Shown: positions 32,465 to 44,839 of the stretch, one piece after another
Numbering within the stretch: the first letter of the stretch is position 1
How the letters are laid out: every line of letters begins with the position of its first letter
Assembly: GCA_020746875.1 (NCBI GenBank)
Contig: JAGTJL010000018.1
Location: 1,302,001 to 1,366,000 of the forward strand
Direction of reading: 5' to 3'
Origin: Rhexocercosporidium sp. MPI-PUGE-AT-0058
Taxonomy: Eukaryota > Ascomycota > Leotiomycetes > Helotiales
DNA: 64,000 nt
The notes under the pieces: generated by a model
Database searches by the model: none
The model's input: the letters and a program-made list of their open reading frames with translations, nothing else
What the model was told of the DNA's origin: nothing
Program-made: the position numbers and the translations under genes

Positions 32465-34058
32465 CGAAGGCGAGCCGAAATGAAATCCGTCCATTTTGCC
32501 GATTAGTCCATCACGCGAGCCGAGGAACACCAAAATCCTAAGCATTAGAAATACTTACTTTATTATATAATTTATATTAAATTAAAAGTACTAATTATGA
32601 AATTCGTTTCTACTTTTATATTTTAAAATAAGGGTATTAATTATAACTTGCCTAATAATTAAAGCACGAATCCTCTCCTAAGGGAATTTATCCTATTCCT
32701 TTTTCTACGCTCTTTCGGTCCACTTAATCGTATGAGGAGCATTTTAATCTCTTATAATTACTACTCGAATTGGCATTTAAACCCCTTTAATTGCGTTTAT
32801 ATTAAGGGAATTACTTATATGCTCGAGTAAAGGAATACTTGCCTTTTTAAGCTTACGAATCGTTTATTTACTCAAATGCGAAGGAGCGCCGTCTTATTAA
32901 AAAACATACGGAAGTTAATCGTTCTCGAATATATTAAGATTATAGCGTTAAATTATAAGCTCTTCTTAAAAAGGAATTAAGTGAGGCTTAAGAACTTCGT
33001 AAGTATATCGAAGATTATCGACTCCTCCGCGAGAAGGCCTTTTTTTAAATCGATTTTGCTCTTAAAAAACCTTTTATAAAGCTCTTTTTTTTAGTTATTT
33101 CCTTTTTAATTCGTCTTACTTCTTTTCTTTTTCTTTTTCTTAAGTATTAAACAACTCTCGATACTTAGCTTCTTATTCGTCGTTATTAATTAGATTTATT
33201 CGCTCTTAATTCGCTTGCTTTTATTATTTAGTCTTAAGGTAATAAATATAATAAAGACCTTTAAAATCGTACGTAAAATATCTTTAAAATATTACTTTTA
33301 AATAGTTATTATACCGTCTTTTAATATAATTAAGATAATATTGTTTTGTATCCCCTTTAAGTCGAGAGATATTTTGCATTCCTCGTTTTATTAAAATAAT
33401 AATCGAAGCTTTGTTTAAGAATATAACCTTTCGCTATTCTTCGATTCCTTAGTCTTTCCTTAAGAGCGCAAGCTCGTATCGTTAGCGTTTTTAAACTTCC
33501 GTAAGACCGAGTTTCTTTATAAACTTTAATTTACGGAGGCTACGAGCTTTTAGTTTTTTTTCGATTGTGGTTCGATAAAGATTAAAAAAGCTTTCTTTTA
33601 AAGCTACGATATGCTACATCTTCTTTTATTATTTTCGATTTAATGTATAAGCTTTTATAAGATTCGTAATCTCTTCTTTAAAAATCTTTAGCTTCGCTTT
33701 ACTTTTAGCTTTTCGTCGAATCTGTTCGACTTGCTCTTGAATCGTTGGAGGAGGAAGACTTTGCTTGTCGTATTAAATTAGTATTTCTGCGGAGGCATTC
33801 TTAATATCCGTCGCAGTCGACTTAGCTAAATTAGCTTTTCGAGCAGCTTCAGCTTAGTAAACGTATTATAAGTAAGTCAAAAAGACAGCTTTGTCGATAT
33901 TAGTCGCGTGTTTACCTATAATTCCTGACTCGTTAATAATAGAAATAAAATCATTAAAAATTATGATGCGGGGTGAAGATTTTGGGAGGGGTTGCTTATA
34001 AATTTACTCGGTTATTGCACAAATCAAAATGGACGGATTTCATTTCGGCTCGCCTTCG
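32465..34058 (-). mobile_element. Complete Tc1/mariner-type element, RIP-degraded
   Basis: 1,594-bp element with 34-bp perfect terminal inverted repeats (32465-32498 and 34025-34058) beginning CGAAGGCGAGCCGAAATGAA, with TA on both sides (32463-32464, 34059-34060). The interior is strongly AT-rich and CA/TG-poor. On the minus strand at about 32850-32910 a relic of the second catalytic block reads DGAPSHLSK followed by TIRKL, close to the D(N/G)APSH motif of mariner transposases. Stops occur throughout, so it is non-autonomous today. The short plus-strand frame crossing the right TIR is fortuitous. Confidence 0.85.
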
Positions 34059-34060
34059 TA

Positions 34061-34966
34061 GATATATGCGCGCGCTCGAGTTATTTGCGCGTATATTTAT
34101 ATCACTGCTTTATTATTCTAAAAAGGGTTATCATTTCAGCCAACTAACAACACGTTGTTGAAGTGGTGTAGTTGTGGTTATAATGTTCTTGTTTTGGTTT
34201 GTTTGTTTACATCTTATCGCTTAATTCCTAGGGTGGGTACCATAATGTCAGCTACTCTAGTTTCACTGCAGCCTGTCTAGCCTAGTATACAATAGAGAAG
34301 TCAAGGAGGTTTGTCTGCACGTCTTTAATTAAGCTTGTTGCGAGAGCAAAGTCCTTTTGGAGTAGAGTTAATTGTTGCTTGTAAGGTGTGAGGATTGATA
34401 TATCAGTTTATTTTGTTTATGCCAACTGCTCTGCTCTACTCCGCTCCAGTCCGTCCGACTTCTTCTAAGCTCTCCCGATGACTAGATGGTTGAATGGCTA
34501 AGTAGTTGGACTAGATGGACTAGATAGGATTGAACTGCATTGAATTGCATATAATGAACAACTTAGGAGAGGGATGGGGTGGGGGGAGCGCATGCATGCA
34601 GGTTGAAATCCAGATTGTGGTGAGTGGGCAGGCAGGATAGAGACTGAAGGAGGAGGTTAACTTGACTTGAGTTGATTTGAATTTGAATTTAATTTAGTAC
34701 GAATAGATGCGAATTGGGTGAGGAAAAGAAATAATAAAAGCAGAATATATTCGATACCTCAGAAACTCATACCGAAAACTTCCTTTAACTACTCCAAATT
34801 CCTTCTTCGTAAGACTACTAGACACATACCTCGAGCTAGAGCGCAAGTTGCTCTAGTAGCCGAGAAAGAATATGCTGTAGCCAAAGGCCGTCTCTGCTGA
34901 TCCGTCCGGCTTGCATCATATTCACCTAGAAACCCGCCCAGGCCCGAGCCGAGCCGGTCCGCGACT
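34061..34966. other. Intergenic; downstream region of the HET gene
   Basis: No gene. 34480-34690 is made of short near-repeats (GACTAGATGG, TTGAATTGCAT, TTTGAATTTGAATTT) and a G-rich run near 34575, a low-complexity tract. Nothing with a family signature on either strand. Confidence 0.45.
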
Positions 34967-37177
34967 TTAATGCAATGCGAAAACTTCCCCATCAAGCCAC
35001 AGGTCCTTGTCGTTGTCCAGGAAATGAGTGGACCATATGCTCTGATCATCAGGTATATCATCCGTCTGTGGAACTTCGTCATCCTTCCTTCTCCCACCCC
35101 ACTTGATCAACTTCTTCCACCCGCTCTTCTTCGGTTCGGGATCCGCCCGCGGCGGTAGCGCTTCCTGAGGTTGTATGCCAAGGAAAAATTTTCTACGGTG
35201 AAATTGTTCATGGTCCATCCACTTGTCTACCCAACACTGGCCAACAAAAGTGCAATGCTGAACCTTGTTTATTTCGAAGTCAGGGAAGTTCTCTAGAACG
35301 CTCGGATTAGACAACAAGCCTTCTTCCGGCGCCTTGAAATCCTTCATTGGCCGGACGACGAAGGGCATGTGTTTGTATCCAAAGAAGAAACAAGCGACAT
35401 CTCCGGGCAATGCAGACGCAGGCACTAAACATAGTGTTCCATCTTTGAGACACGCAAATCTCCGGCCGTGAAGGAAAGGGGTAGAATGATATTTTTCAGG
35501 TATTGCATGCGCAATTAGGTAGCTGGCAAGCCTCCTGAATGCTATCCTAGATGGTCCATGCCCGGAACGGTAGAATTCTTTAATGGCGTATATATCAGGA
35601 TACTTTGCCTCGTATCGACTGGGATATAACAGATCCACATCATCAAGCATGGCTTTTGAAAACGGCACGTATTTTGACTTTCTGCGAATGTTCATCGTAG
35701 CCTCACTGTAGCCACTGACATTCCTATCAACCAGGAGTGGTTCGATGATATCTCTCCAGTGCTCGTACACCAATTTCCAGGCCTTCTGAACAAGGCGGAA
35801 ATTCCTATGGTATTCTCCGCCGGCGTACGTTACTTTGAAGTCAGGGTCCAAAGATTCAAAGTCTTCGATGCGAAACGAGGCCTGAGAAGATGTAATTACC
35901 GAGGAAACGTTGAAAATCTCTGCGACACGAAAGCCCGCGCACCCGACAACTGCAGGTGCGAGCTTCTGACAGGCTTTCTCGAACTCTGAAAAGCTGTCGT
36001 CCTTTGAGGGAGAATGCCGCGAGTGCGTAACCAGCGCATCACGAAGCCCCAGGTAAGGGTGACTCTGCTTCTTCTCCGTCCAAACAGGAGCCCACGTAGC
36101 CAAGTCTTCCTTCCTCCTCGATGAGGCCAAAGCCTTTTGTGGGGGGTTTAGCTCAACCGCAAATTCCCGATGCGAAAGAATGTCGTAACGGTAGTTGATT
36201 AGTAGATATGTCGCTAGGTCTTCATAAACGTCCGCTACGTCCTTTCCGTAATTAACCTCGACCAGCGGGTTATACGAGAGACGGACAATCCCGAGATGCG
36301 CAAACAGCATGTCGGCCGGTTGAGTAATACCCAAGCCTCGCCGTTCCTCGAGAATCGTGACAAGGTCGTTTGCATTGGTCCAGAATTTTTCCCCAGAGCA
36401 GTTTTGGTACTCTTCCCACCTTTCGTGCATCGACGAGAAGATCTTTAGCGACTCCTTAGCCTCATCCGACAGTTTCGGTTTCCTAGCCTCGTCGTCAGAA
36501 CCATAGTACTGGGACTCATGAGCATCTCGGATGGCTTTAACAGTATTTGCCAATTCTCCCCATCTTACGCGGATTTGTCCACGCTGGATCCACGGATCCT
36601 TCGACAAGATTAATTCCTGAAAGGTCCATATCCGTTGGAACCACCCGCAGCCTAAAATGCTCGACCAGTAAGAAATAGTATTGTCCTTGTAGCTTGGACC
36701 CTTGGCCGTTTTGTACTTTGAATTTGATGACTGCACGTAGCCCAGAAAAAGATCGGACTCCTTCGTCGGGTCACCTAAGTGGATGACTGTCTGCCGCGCC
36801 AGCTTATAGACGTCGCCCATCTGGTCAACCTGCACCGCTTTTTCCCACTTGTTGGCCTGATTGATGCAGACGGCATCGGCCCATATCTTCAATTCCACAG
36901 AAGGGTCCCGGACGTGCCGCAGAGCGGATTCGAGGTTGGCCGTGACGGAAAAGTCGGCGCCGTCGATCGAGATGTCCTTGCGTATCGTTGCGTCGCCCCA
37001 GACGTAGGAGAGAGCCACGTAGTAATCGGTAAAGGCGTCTTCGTAGGCGCTCAGCGTCGCGTGCACGATAGAGCACTCGACCTTGGCGTCCAAGTCGTCA
37101 GAAGGCTTCATCACCAGCAGCCGAATGGCGCTCGGCTCGTCGAGGCGCTTGTATTTATACATGCTCTGCTGATCCAT
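34967..37177 (-). CDS. HET-domain (heterokaryon incompatibility) protein
   Basis: Intact single-exon gene of 736 residues, start ATG 37177 (MDQQSMYKYKRLDEPSAIRL); the few codons upstream offer no ATG. HET domain at about residues 48-185: YYVALSYVWGDATIRKDIS (block 1), LKIWADAVCINQANKWEKA (block 2), QMGDVYKLARQTVIHLGDP and WFQRIWTFQELILSKDPWI (block 3). A long C-terminal region typical of this HET subfamily follows (GDVACFFFGYKHMPFVVRP near the end, then HCTFVGQCWVDKWMD). It shares the late G-D-x-(A/I)...PF(V/I)xxP strand pattern with the 12109-14616 protein, so the two are probably the same subfamily. Role: inducing cell death on fusion with an incompatible strain; partner unknown. It lies between a mariner and a Gypsy element with no RIP damage visible inside. 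Confidence 0.9.
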   Translation of the reverse strand: MDQQSMYKYKRLDEPSAIRLLVMKPSDDLDAKVECSIVHATLSAYEDAFTDYYVALSYVWGDATIRKDISIDGADFSVTANLESALRHVRDPSVELKIWADAVCINQANKWEKAVQVDQMGDVYKLARQTVIHLGDPTKESDLFLGYVQSSNSKYKTAKGPSYKDNTISYWSSILGCGWFQRIWTFQELILSKDPWIQRGQIRVRWGELANTVKAIRDAHESQYYGSDDEARKPKLSDEAKESLKIFSSMHERWEEYQNCSGEKFWTNANDLVTILEERRGLGITQPADMLFAHLGIVRLSYNPLVEVNYGKDVADVYEDLATYLLINYRYDILSHREFAVELNPPQKALASSRRKEDLATWAPVWTEKKQSHPYLGLRDALVTHSRHSPSKDDSFSEFEKACQKLAPAVVGCAGFRVAEIFNVSSVITSSQASFRIEDFESLDPDFKVTYAGGEYHRNFRLVQKAWKLVYEHWRDIIEPLLVDRNVSGYSEATMNIRRKSKYVPFSKAMLDDVDLLYPSRYEAKYPDIYAIKEFYRSGHGPSRIAFRRLASYLIAHAIPEKYHSTPFLHGRRFACLKDGTLCLVPASALPGDVACFFFGYKHMPFVVRPMKDFKAPEEGLLSNPSVLENFPDFEINKVQHCTFVGQCWVDKWMDHEQFHRRKFFLGIQPQEALPPRADPEPKKSGWKKLIKWGGRRKDDEVPQTDDIPDDQSIWSTHFLDNDKDLWLDGEVFALH

Positions 37178-37394
37178 AGTGGTGTGCAAGCTCCAGGCAA
37201 GACGAATGGTCGGCAGAATATAGGCGGAAAGTAGGGGGATCGCTTATTATGGCGGGATTTTCCCTAGCCCGGAGTAACTCGGGCCAACTGACCAATTAGA
37301 GCATTGCACGTGCACTCGGGCCTTTATACTCCGTGCTACCGTCGCTCACCGCCACTCAATTTCCCCGATACCGGGGTTTAGCCAATTATTTAAG

Positions 37395-37445
37395 GCCATA
37401 GCTAAATCGACGCACGGAAATAGCTAAACCAACACATGCCAAGGG
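37395..37445 (+). repeat. Solo end of the TIR family found complete at 42344-42891
   Basis: The stretch AGCTAAATCGACGCACGG then AAATAGCTAAACCAACA nearly matches the terminal repeat of the nested element at 42344 (AGCTAAATCGACACACGG...AAATAGCTAAATCGACA). No second arm was found nearby, so this is a fragment of a second copy. The sequence from 37446 to 37796 is AT-rich and non-coding. Confidence 0.65.
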
Positions 37446-37801
37446 TTTTGAAGACACACCGGGCGCATCTATCACCCTTGCCTCATTATACTCTTGCCTC
37501 ATTATACTAATTTGGATTATAAGGCAAGGGCTACTTATATATTTAAAGTGTTTTAAGTTACCCCCTAAATCAACTTTTAAAGATATTTATACTTTCCAAT
37601 CGTATAATAATATGTTAACCTTTATTAGCGAATCTTACGGTCTTACATTACTTGTAGTAATTTGTAATAATATATTTATTAGCTTTTCTACTAGTTAAGC
37701 GCATATAAAGGCTAATAGCTATGCTTTTATATAATGAGATATTAATGCCGAAAGCCGATCAGCTAATGGAGGTCCGTGGAATTTTTTGCTAATGTATTTT
37801 G

Positions 37802-38056
37802 TGTTACAATTCTTGGCGCTTCGTATTCTAACCGAGTGAGCTCGGCATCGCTCGTAGCATCGCCTTGGCATGGCAACTATAGCGCTAAGCCTAATCGGGA
37901 AAGGCTAAGAGGACCTTTTATATATTTATATTAAAGCTCCCTTTTATAAAAAGCTTTCCTTTTCTTTTTATCTTTTCTTTTTGATTTTAAGCGTAATTTT
38001 AAATTTAAATATAAAGCTATTTTTTATATTATATTAACCTTTAGCTAGCCGTAATA
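37802..38056 (+). repeat. Left LTR of the Gypsy element
   Basis: Begins TGTTACAATTC and ends GCCGTAATA, RIP-changed forms of the usual TGTTACG...CGTAACA ends. It matches the right LTR over its whole length; the roughly 30 differences I noted are all transitions. Confidence 0.92.
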
Positions 38057-41000
38057 TAAGAAAAGACTAATAACCCCTTCGCTATAAAGCGTTATATCTT
38101 ACTAAGTCTTACGCGTTACGTCTCCTTGCCTTTATAATAAGTTAACGACAAACTTTAATACTTTAGCCTATTTAATAAATAAGTATCTCTTTACTAATAG
38201 TAGATTGCCTTAAAAAAAGCTAGAAACCCTCTTACCGTTAACCTACCTTATATAACTTAACGCGCGCTATTCGAACTTCGACTTCGACTTATATTTAATT
38301 AATAAATCGATTAATAACTTTAAACACCTCTTTACTTTATACTACTATTACTTCCGATTTCTTTCCCCCGTCGGCAAAGCTCTAGAAAAAGAAGCGCCCT
38401 TTTGCGGCTAAGCTTTATTAATACCTTTATTTCTTCAGTCGAGACTCTTGTAAAAGAACTCGATAACTTCGAAGAACCCGATTCCGACTCGGAAGACAAA
38501 CCTTAAAACTACTTCGACGCCTCGCTAAAGCTTACCGCCATTATAAAGGGCTTTACCCTCGCTTAATAAGTAAAAGTAAATTAATTAATCGAGATCTTCG
38601 TTAACTTTATTATTACTGCCGCTATTAAGTAAGCCCTCGACTAATATATTCTTAATAACCCCCGCTAAAAGACTCGTACTCCGTTTCCTTAAAGCAATCG
38701 ATCGGTACGTGTTCTTACGGCGGACTTCCAGCCGATTACCGATTATTACTTATTAAAATTAAATAATTTAGTTTAAGCTATAAAGCCTTTTAAAGTTAAG
38801 TACTCTTATATCCCTTTTAATAATTATAAAAGTGATATTAAGTATAATACTTAAAAGATAAAAATAAAGCTATTTATAAAAAAATACTTAAATAATTTTA
38901 AAAGTAAAATATTATAAGTTAAGGCTTACTTTCGATGCACCGCTAGTGAAGTAAAGACTATTATTCTTTAATATATAAACCCCGAATTTACTAGTACTTT
39001 CGAGACTGCCGCCGACGTTTTAACGGCCTTAAACTAACGATTCTTTAATTATAACCGAGTCCAAGCTATTAAGAGAATATATAATTAATTATTAATAAGT
39101 AATATAATTTACAACGACTTCCGAGTTAAATTTACTTTTTATATTATTATTAATAAGATTACTTACTCTTATTAGTTCGAAGACGTGTGCGAAAAGGTCT
39201 CTTTAGCTTTTAAGCGTATGATTTATATAAAGAAGTATAAGATAAACGGAAATTATATAACTTTAAACGAATTCTTAATTATTACAAATCGAGAATTCCG
39301 TAATATTATATTAAAAAAGGCCGTAACGACTTATAAAGCTTAAGCTAACGTTACTTTTAATAGTTATAACGCGCGCGGCATTCTTAAGAAGGAAAACTAA
39401 CGTGTAACTTCTCTTACGCCGGCTATAATAATATAAAGACTTCTAATATTAACTTATAAACTATCGCCAGAGATTCGCTTGCGCTCGCTATCCCCAGCGC
39501 CGTCTCTCCGTCGCCCTAAGTCTCTTATACCGCCTCTTGCTCCTAAAGACGTCTCCTTTAATACTTACTTTTACTATAGTAAGACTAGCTACTGGGCTAG
39601 CGACTGCTTTAAGCGCCGAAGAGACTAAGGTTTTAATAAATTAATTTCCGAGTTAATTATAAGCGAAAAGCTAAAGAGCGACGAGCTTTTAAAAAACTCC
39701 TAAATCATAATAAAGATTTATACCTCGGCGTAAGCTATAACTTATAAAAAGACTTAATATTTAATTTCCGTACTTTTATTAAAAGACAATAATTCTTAAT
39801 TAATATTAAACTAAAAAAGAATAAATTTTTTATTAAAATACTTATATATATTAATAATAAAGTAAATATTTTCAGTATAATTAAAACTTCTCTTATATAC
39901 CGACTTATTAAGTAATTTAATATTTCTTTTATAATACTTCTTTAGTTAATCGTTTTAACTAGTTATAATAATAGGAAAAGTAAGCCAATTAATACGGCTA
40001 TTTTATTTACTTTAATTATCGATTACCGGCGAATTAACTTCCTTTTCCTAATAATTAACTTGAAAAATACCGACGTCTTAATTAATCGGAAGTTCTTCGA
40101 GTATTACGACTTAAAGTAGTTATATATAAAGAACCGCAATCGGCTAGAATAGCCGTTAAATATACTTATATAACCGTATTTTAATTAGCGAGTTTTTATT
40201 AATATTAACTGTTTTAATAAGCTAATTATTAAGTCTTATTAGCTTAATACGGAATAAAAGGACGCCTTCTTAAACTTAAATAATAATCGCCGGAGATAAG
40301 CCAGGATTATAATACTCGACGATTCTTATAAGCTTAAGGTCTTTATACGACTTACAGCTAGCGTCTCGCCGACTCGACCTTCGAGCTTTACTAAAAAGGT
40401 TAAAGAGCGCTTACGTATTATAAAAGATTAATTAAACCCTTCGATATCCCGTAATCCGGGATTATTACTTAAAGATAAAAGAACTTGTAGAACTTCCCCG
40501 GCGAATCACTAATTTAAAGCACTTATTACGGAAATCTTCTTAATATTAGTAATAGTAATATTTACGACGTACTTCCGACTTAAAAAGGCTAAGAAAAATA
40601 AAGCAGAAACTTTTGTAATATTAATATATAAAATCGACTAAGAGCTGACTCGCCGCCGGCAAAAGGCCTTAAATTAATTAAGTGTCGAACTCGTATTAAT
40701 AAATAAAGACTTAACTTTAAAAAAAGCTTTAAAAATTAAGTACGCGTAAGATAACGAGTTAATAAGTAAGAAGCTCTCGGTAAAATATTAAGAGTATGCT
40801 TTTTTTTTCTTCCGGCGAGCTTCCGACAAGCTACCCGCGCACCGCTAAAGCGTAAATTATTAAATTAAGTTTATTAAGAAAAGCGACTTATTCTTTAAAC
40901 TTCTCCGGCGTATAATTAAAAAATAGCTATTAAAAACTAAGCGATATATTATAAATAACTTATATAAAGGTTTTATTAAGCTTTTTAGCGCATTATATGC

Positions 41001-44000
41001 GGCCTCTATCCTCTTCGCTAAAAAAGCCGATAACAGTCTCCGATTATACGTCGATTACCGGAAGCTAAATGCCTTATTTAAGAAGGACCCGTACTTAATT
41101 CCTTTAATTAATAAAATAATAACACGTATTTATAAAGCAAAAGTCTTTATTAAGTTCGATATATAATAAGCTTTTTACCGCATTCGTATATCTCCCGAGA
41201 GTAAAGATTATACGACCTTCCGCACCCGGTATAATATGTATAAATATAAAGTCTTCTCTTTTAGCCTTATAAATAGCCCGGCGACTTTTTAACGGTTTAT
41301 TAATAATATCTTAATAAAGTATTTAAACGACTTTTGCGCGGCTTATATAAATAATATCTTTATATATTCGTTAATTCCTAAAGAATACGAGATATACGTT
41401 AAAAAAGTTATAATAATATTATAAGTATATAAATTTTAAGTCAATATTAAGAAGTCCGAGTTTAACGTATAAAAGATAAAGTTCTTAAGCTTTATTATTA
41501 ATATTAATGACATAAAAATAAACTCGAAAAAGGTTAGCGTAATTAAAAACTGAAAATACGCCGGCAACGTACGTAGCGTATAAAATTACTTTAGTTTTTA
41601 TAACTTTTATTGTCGGTTTATTAAAGATTATAATTGTATCGCTCGACTCTTTATAATACTTACCGGGAAGAACGTGCCTTTTAACTTTAATAACGCTTGT
41701 AAAAACGCGTAAGAAACTCTCCGAGAAGCTTTTTAATTTGCACCGGTCTTTTGTTATTACGACTTAATAAAGTAAACGCAGTTAGAAACCGATTCTTTTA
41801 ATAAAGTCGTTACTAGCGTATTATTTTAACTTTAAAAAGACAATATTTTTTACTTTATAAATTACTTTTTTAAGATTATAGCGAATCTCGAGCTTAATTA
41901 CTTAATTTATAATAAAGAAATGCTAATAATCTTCCGGTCGTTTAAATAATATTGCCCGGAATTATTAAATACTTAAAAAAACGTTTATATATATACGAAT
42001 CACTAAGTTTTAAAGTATTTTATAATTATTAAGGATCTTACGATTAAATAAGCACGTTAAGCCGAGTTTTTCGCGGAATTTTATTTTACGATTATATATT
42101 ATACCGGGATTACGAATACTTTTATTAATACTCTTTCTTAAAGAAATCAAGACCTTACGGTAACGGAGGCTCGTAAGCGAGCTATTCGTACTTAGCAATT
42201 CATTATAGACAATAAAATCGACCTTTTAATTACCGCTAACCTCTAACTAGCAGCCGTCGACTCCTTTAAGCCGTCGCAATTGCTTAATCGAGAGATATGC
42301 TAAGCGGGGTTTCTTAAATAAATAACTAAATTAATAAATAAAAGGGACAGCTAAATCGACACACGGAAATAGCTAAATCGACATCTCTTGGCATTTCTTG
42401 GCAAAATAATTATTATAAATCAAGAAAAAGTAATTAATAAAATATTTAAATCTTAACTTAAAAATGATATTTATTAAGTTATTTTTGAAAACTAACTTAT
42501 TTTAAAAAAGTTATATAATATTAAAAGTTGAGTTTTTCGATAATATTTTAATATTATATTAAAAAGTACTTTTATAATAAAATTTAATAAACTTTAATAA
42601 TTTGAATATAAAACTATTATTAAATAATTTAAAATTAAAAAGTTAAGCGAAAATATATTATTTACTACTTATATTCGTAAAATAAAAGAAAAATCTTAAT
42701 TTTTGTTTATTTATTATTAAATAATACTTATAATATTTAAGCGAGATATTTAATAAATCTTATATTAATAATTATTTTAAATAGATATTTTAAAATAAAA
42801 TTAAAAAATAATTAAAAAACTATTATTTTATAATTTTCTTAAAATCCGTATGTCGATTTAGCTATTTCCGTGTGTCGATTTAGCTGTCCCCTAAATAAAA
42901 TACCTTTAAGAAAAAAACGTCTTTTAGTTAAGACCGCTTAGTTAAAATATTTAAATATACTTCTCTTTTATAAAACTACTCTCCGCTCGACAATAGCGCA
43001 AAATGCCTAACTAGAAATCATAAGGCGGTATATGCGGAGTAGTCGTATGGCCGCTACTCTAGCCGCCTCTTTAGCTCTCGTAAAAGCAGATTAAGAGGCA
43101 GACCAGGAGGCAAACCAGGAGGCAGACTAAAAGGCAGACTAAAAGGCCGACCAAGAGGTAAAGCAAGCTTTAAGATAAAATCTTATATTAATCGACCTAA
43201 AGGCATTTGCCTTAAATAAGTTAAACTTTAACTTTATAATTGTTTATAATATCGCCGAATACGACGTGATCGACTAAGTGCTTACGGCTAATAAAGAGTC
43301 TTTTTTATTAAAGCCTTTTTAATAAAAAGCCCGCGAGAACGACTTAGATTACGAGTTATCCAACGGTAAGCTTCTTTTCTAAGGACGTCTAAAAGTGCTT
43401 ATAGAACCGCCGGAGCTTCGCACGTCGCTATTACGGCATATATACTCGCAACCTTTAGTTACTTATGCCGGAATCGAGAAAATAAAGGTATTACTAAGCC
43501 GTAAATATTATTAAAATAGCCTTTTTATTAACGTAAGCTATTACGTCGCGAATTATAACTACTTTAAATAAAAGGCCAAAAGAGATAAAATACCGGGTTT
43601 CTTATATTCTTTACTTATCCCCGCCCGGCCGTACTAATACTTTATAATAAATTTTACAAAGTTATTATTAAATAAAAATAACTATAACTTTGCTATAGTA
43701 ATTATAAACCGCCTATTTAAGAAACCGGTCTCTATACCTTACTACGACACAATTATAACTAAAGAAATAGCTATCTTTTTTCTCGTTTATTAAACTTATT
43801 ACTTCGGCATGCCGGATTTAATTCTTTCGGACCGCGAATCGCAATTCGTCTTTTCTTTTTAAAAAAAATACTGCCGTATTTTTAATATTAAAATAAAACT
43901 AACGACGGCATATAATTCTAACGTCGACGGCTAGACTAAAATAATAAATTAATATATTAAGTAACGGCTCCGCTTCTTTTGCTATTATTATTAAAATAAT

Positions 44001-44839
44001 TAAAATAACTTTTTATTTATTATAAATATCGCGCAACTTACCTTGCCTCACGAGTTTCTTAATAACTTTACGCCTTTCTGGCTACTTAAGGACGTAAAGC
44101 CAAGGACCTCTTAAGACTTAATAAATCTAGAATTATTTATTATAATAATAAAAAAGTTTAATCGCGAAAAGGCTTTATAAGTCGCCTCACGTATAAAAGA
44201 AGTTATAAAAGTTACATAATTATCGCTAAAAGCTTAATAAAAAAAATGAAACGCTTAACTAATTATAGTTAACGCGCTATTAATTAAGACGTTAACGACT
44301 TAATATTAGTCGATACTCGGAACTAAAATATCGACCGGCCTTTAAAGAAGCTGTCCGACAAGTAATACGGCCTTATTAAAATAATCGCTAAAGAAGAAAA
44401 AAATTAAAAAGTTAAGTTCTTAGAGAATTAGTTAATTTACCTTGTCTTTCACTTATATTCGCTCCGTAAATACGTCGATAACCCTTTGCCTAGATAAGCT
44501 AAGGTTACGCCGGCACTTATTTAGCTCCTACTTAAGTAAGACAAATAAGAAATTAAAAACATCTTTAGCTTTAAAATCGTATGAAATAAGTTATTTTATT
44601 ATATTAAGTAGCTAAGCGCCGACGAGGATTTAAAATAATACTTATACTCGGATGCTATAACGGCTCCGCATATAATTAAACAATTCTACCTCGAGCACCT
44701 TAACGTTAAAAGCCTGTTAAAAGCTCTTCTTAAATAGTTAAAAGCTTATAATATTAATATTAACGATTATAACGACTTAAAGGACGATACGGTTATAGCT
44801 ATAATTACGCGGACGTAGTTCTTTAGGAAAAGGGAGTAA
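38057..44839 (+). pseudogene. Gypsy gag-pol relic
   Basis: Recognisable blocks despite stops. A CCHC knuckle relic, YFYYSKTSYWASDCFK, lies at about 39566-39614 (Cys, Gly and His changed by G-to-A or C-to-T). KFFEYYDLK in the protease/linker lies near 40100. Reverse transcriptase at about 41010-41370 has LRLYVDYRKLNALFKKDP, TTFRTRYNMYKYKVFSFSL, SPATF and the catalytic box YINNIFIYS, where YxDD has become YINN. The integrase zinc-region relic is near 43430, and its core (MPDLILSDRESQF) near 43810-43850. The chromodomain relic (SADEDLK-stop-YLYSDA) lies at about 44610-44670. Would have encoded all proteins for copying and chromatin-targeted insertion; none can function now. Confidence 0.85.
42344..42891. 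mobile_element. Nested 548-bp non-autonomous TIR element
   Basis: Bounded by 41-bp perfect inverted repeats beginning GGGACAGCTAAATCGACACA. It is inserted inside the Gypsy pol region and flanked by a direct repeat TAAATAAAA (42335-42343 and 42892-42900), an 8-9 bp target duplication. The right end shows a fourth C, so the original TIR may start GGGGACAG with an 8-bp duplication (hAT-like); 9 bp would suggest a Mutator-like origin. The interior is AT-rich and non-coding. A fragment of another copy is at 37395-37445. Confidence 0.85.

Noticed and set aside
36779..37234. 151-codon plus-strand open frame
   Set aside because: Lies wholly antisense to the HET gene's best-conserved region.
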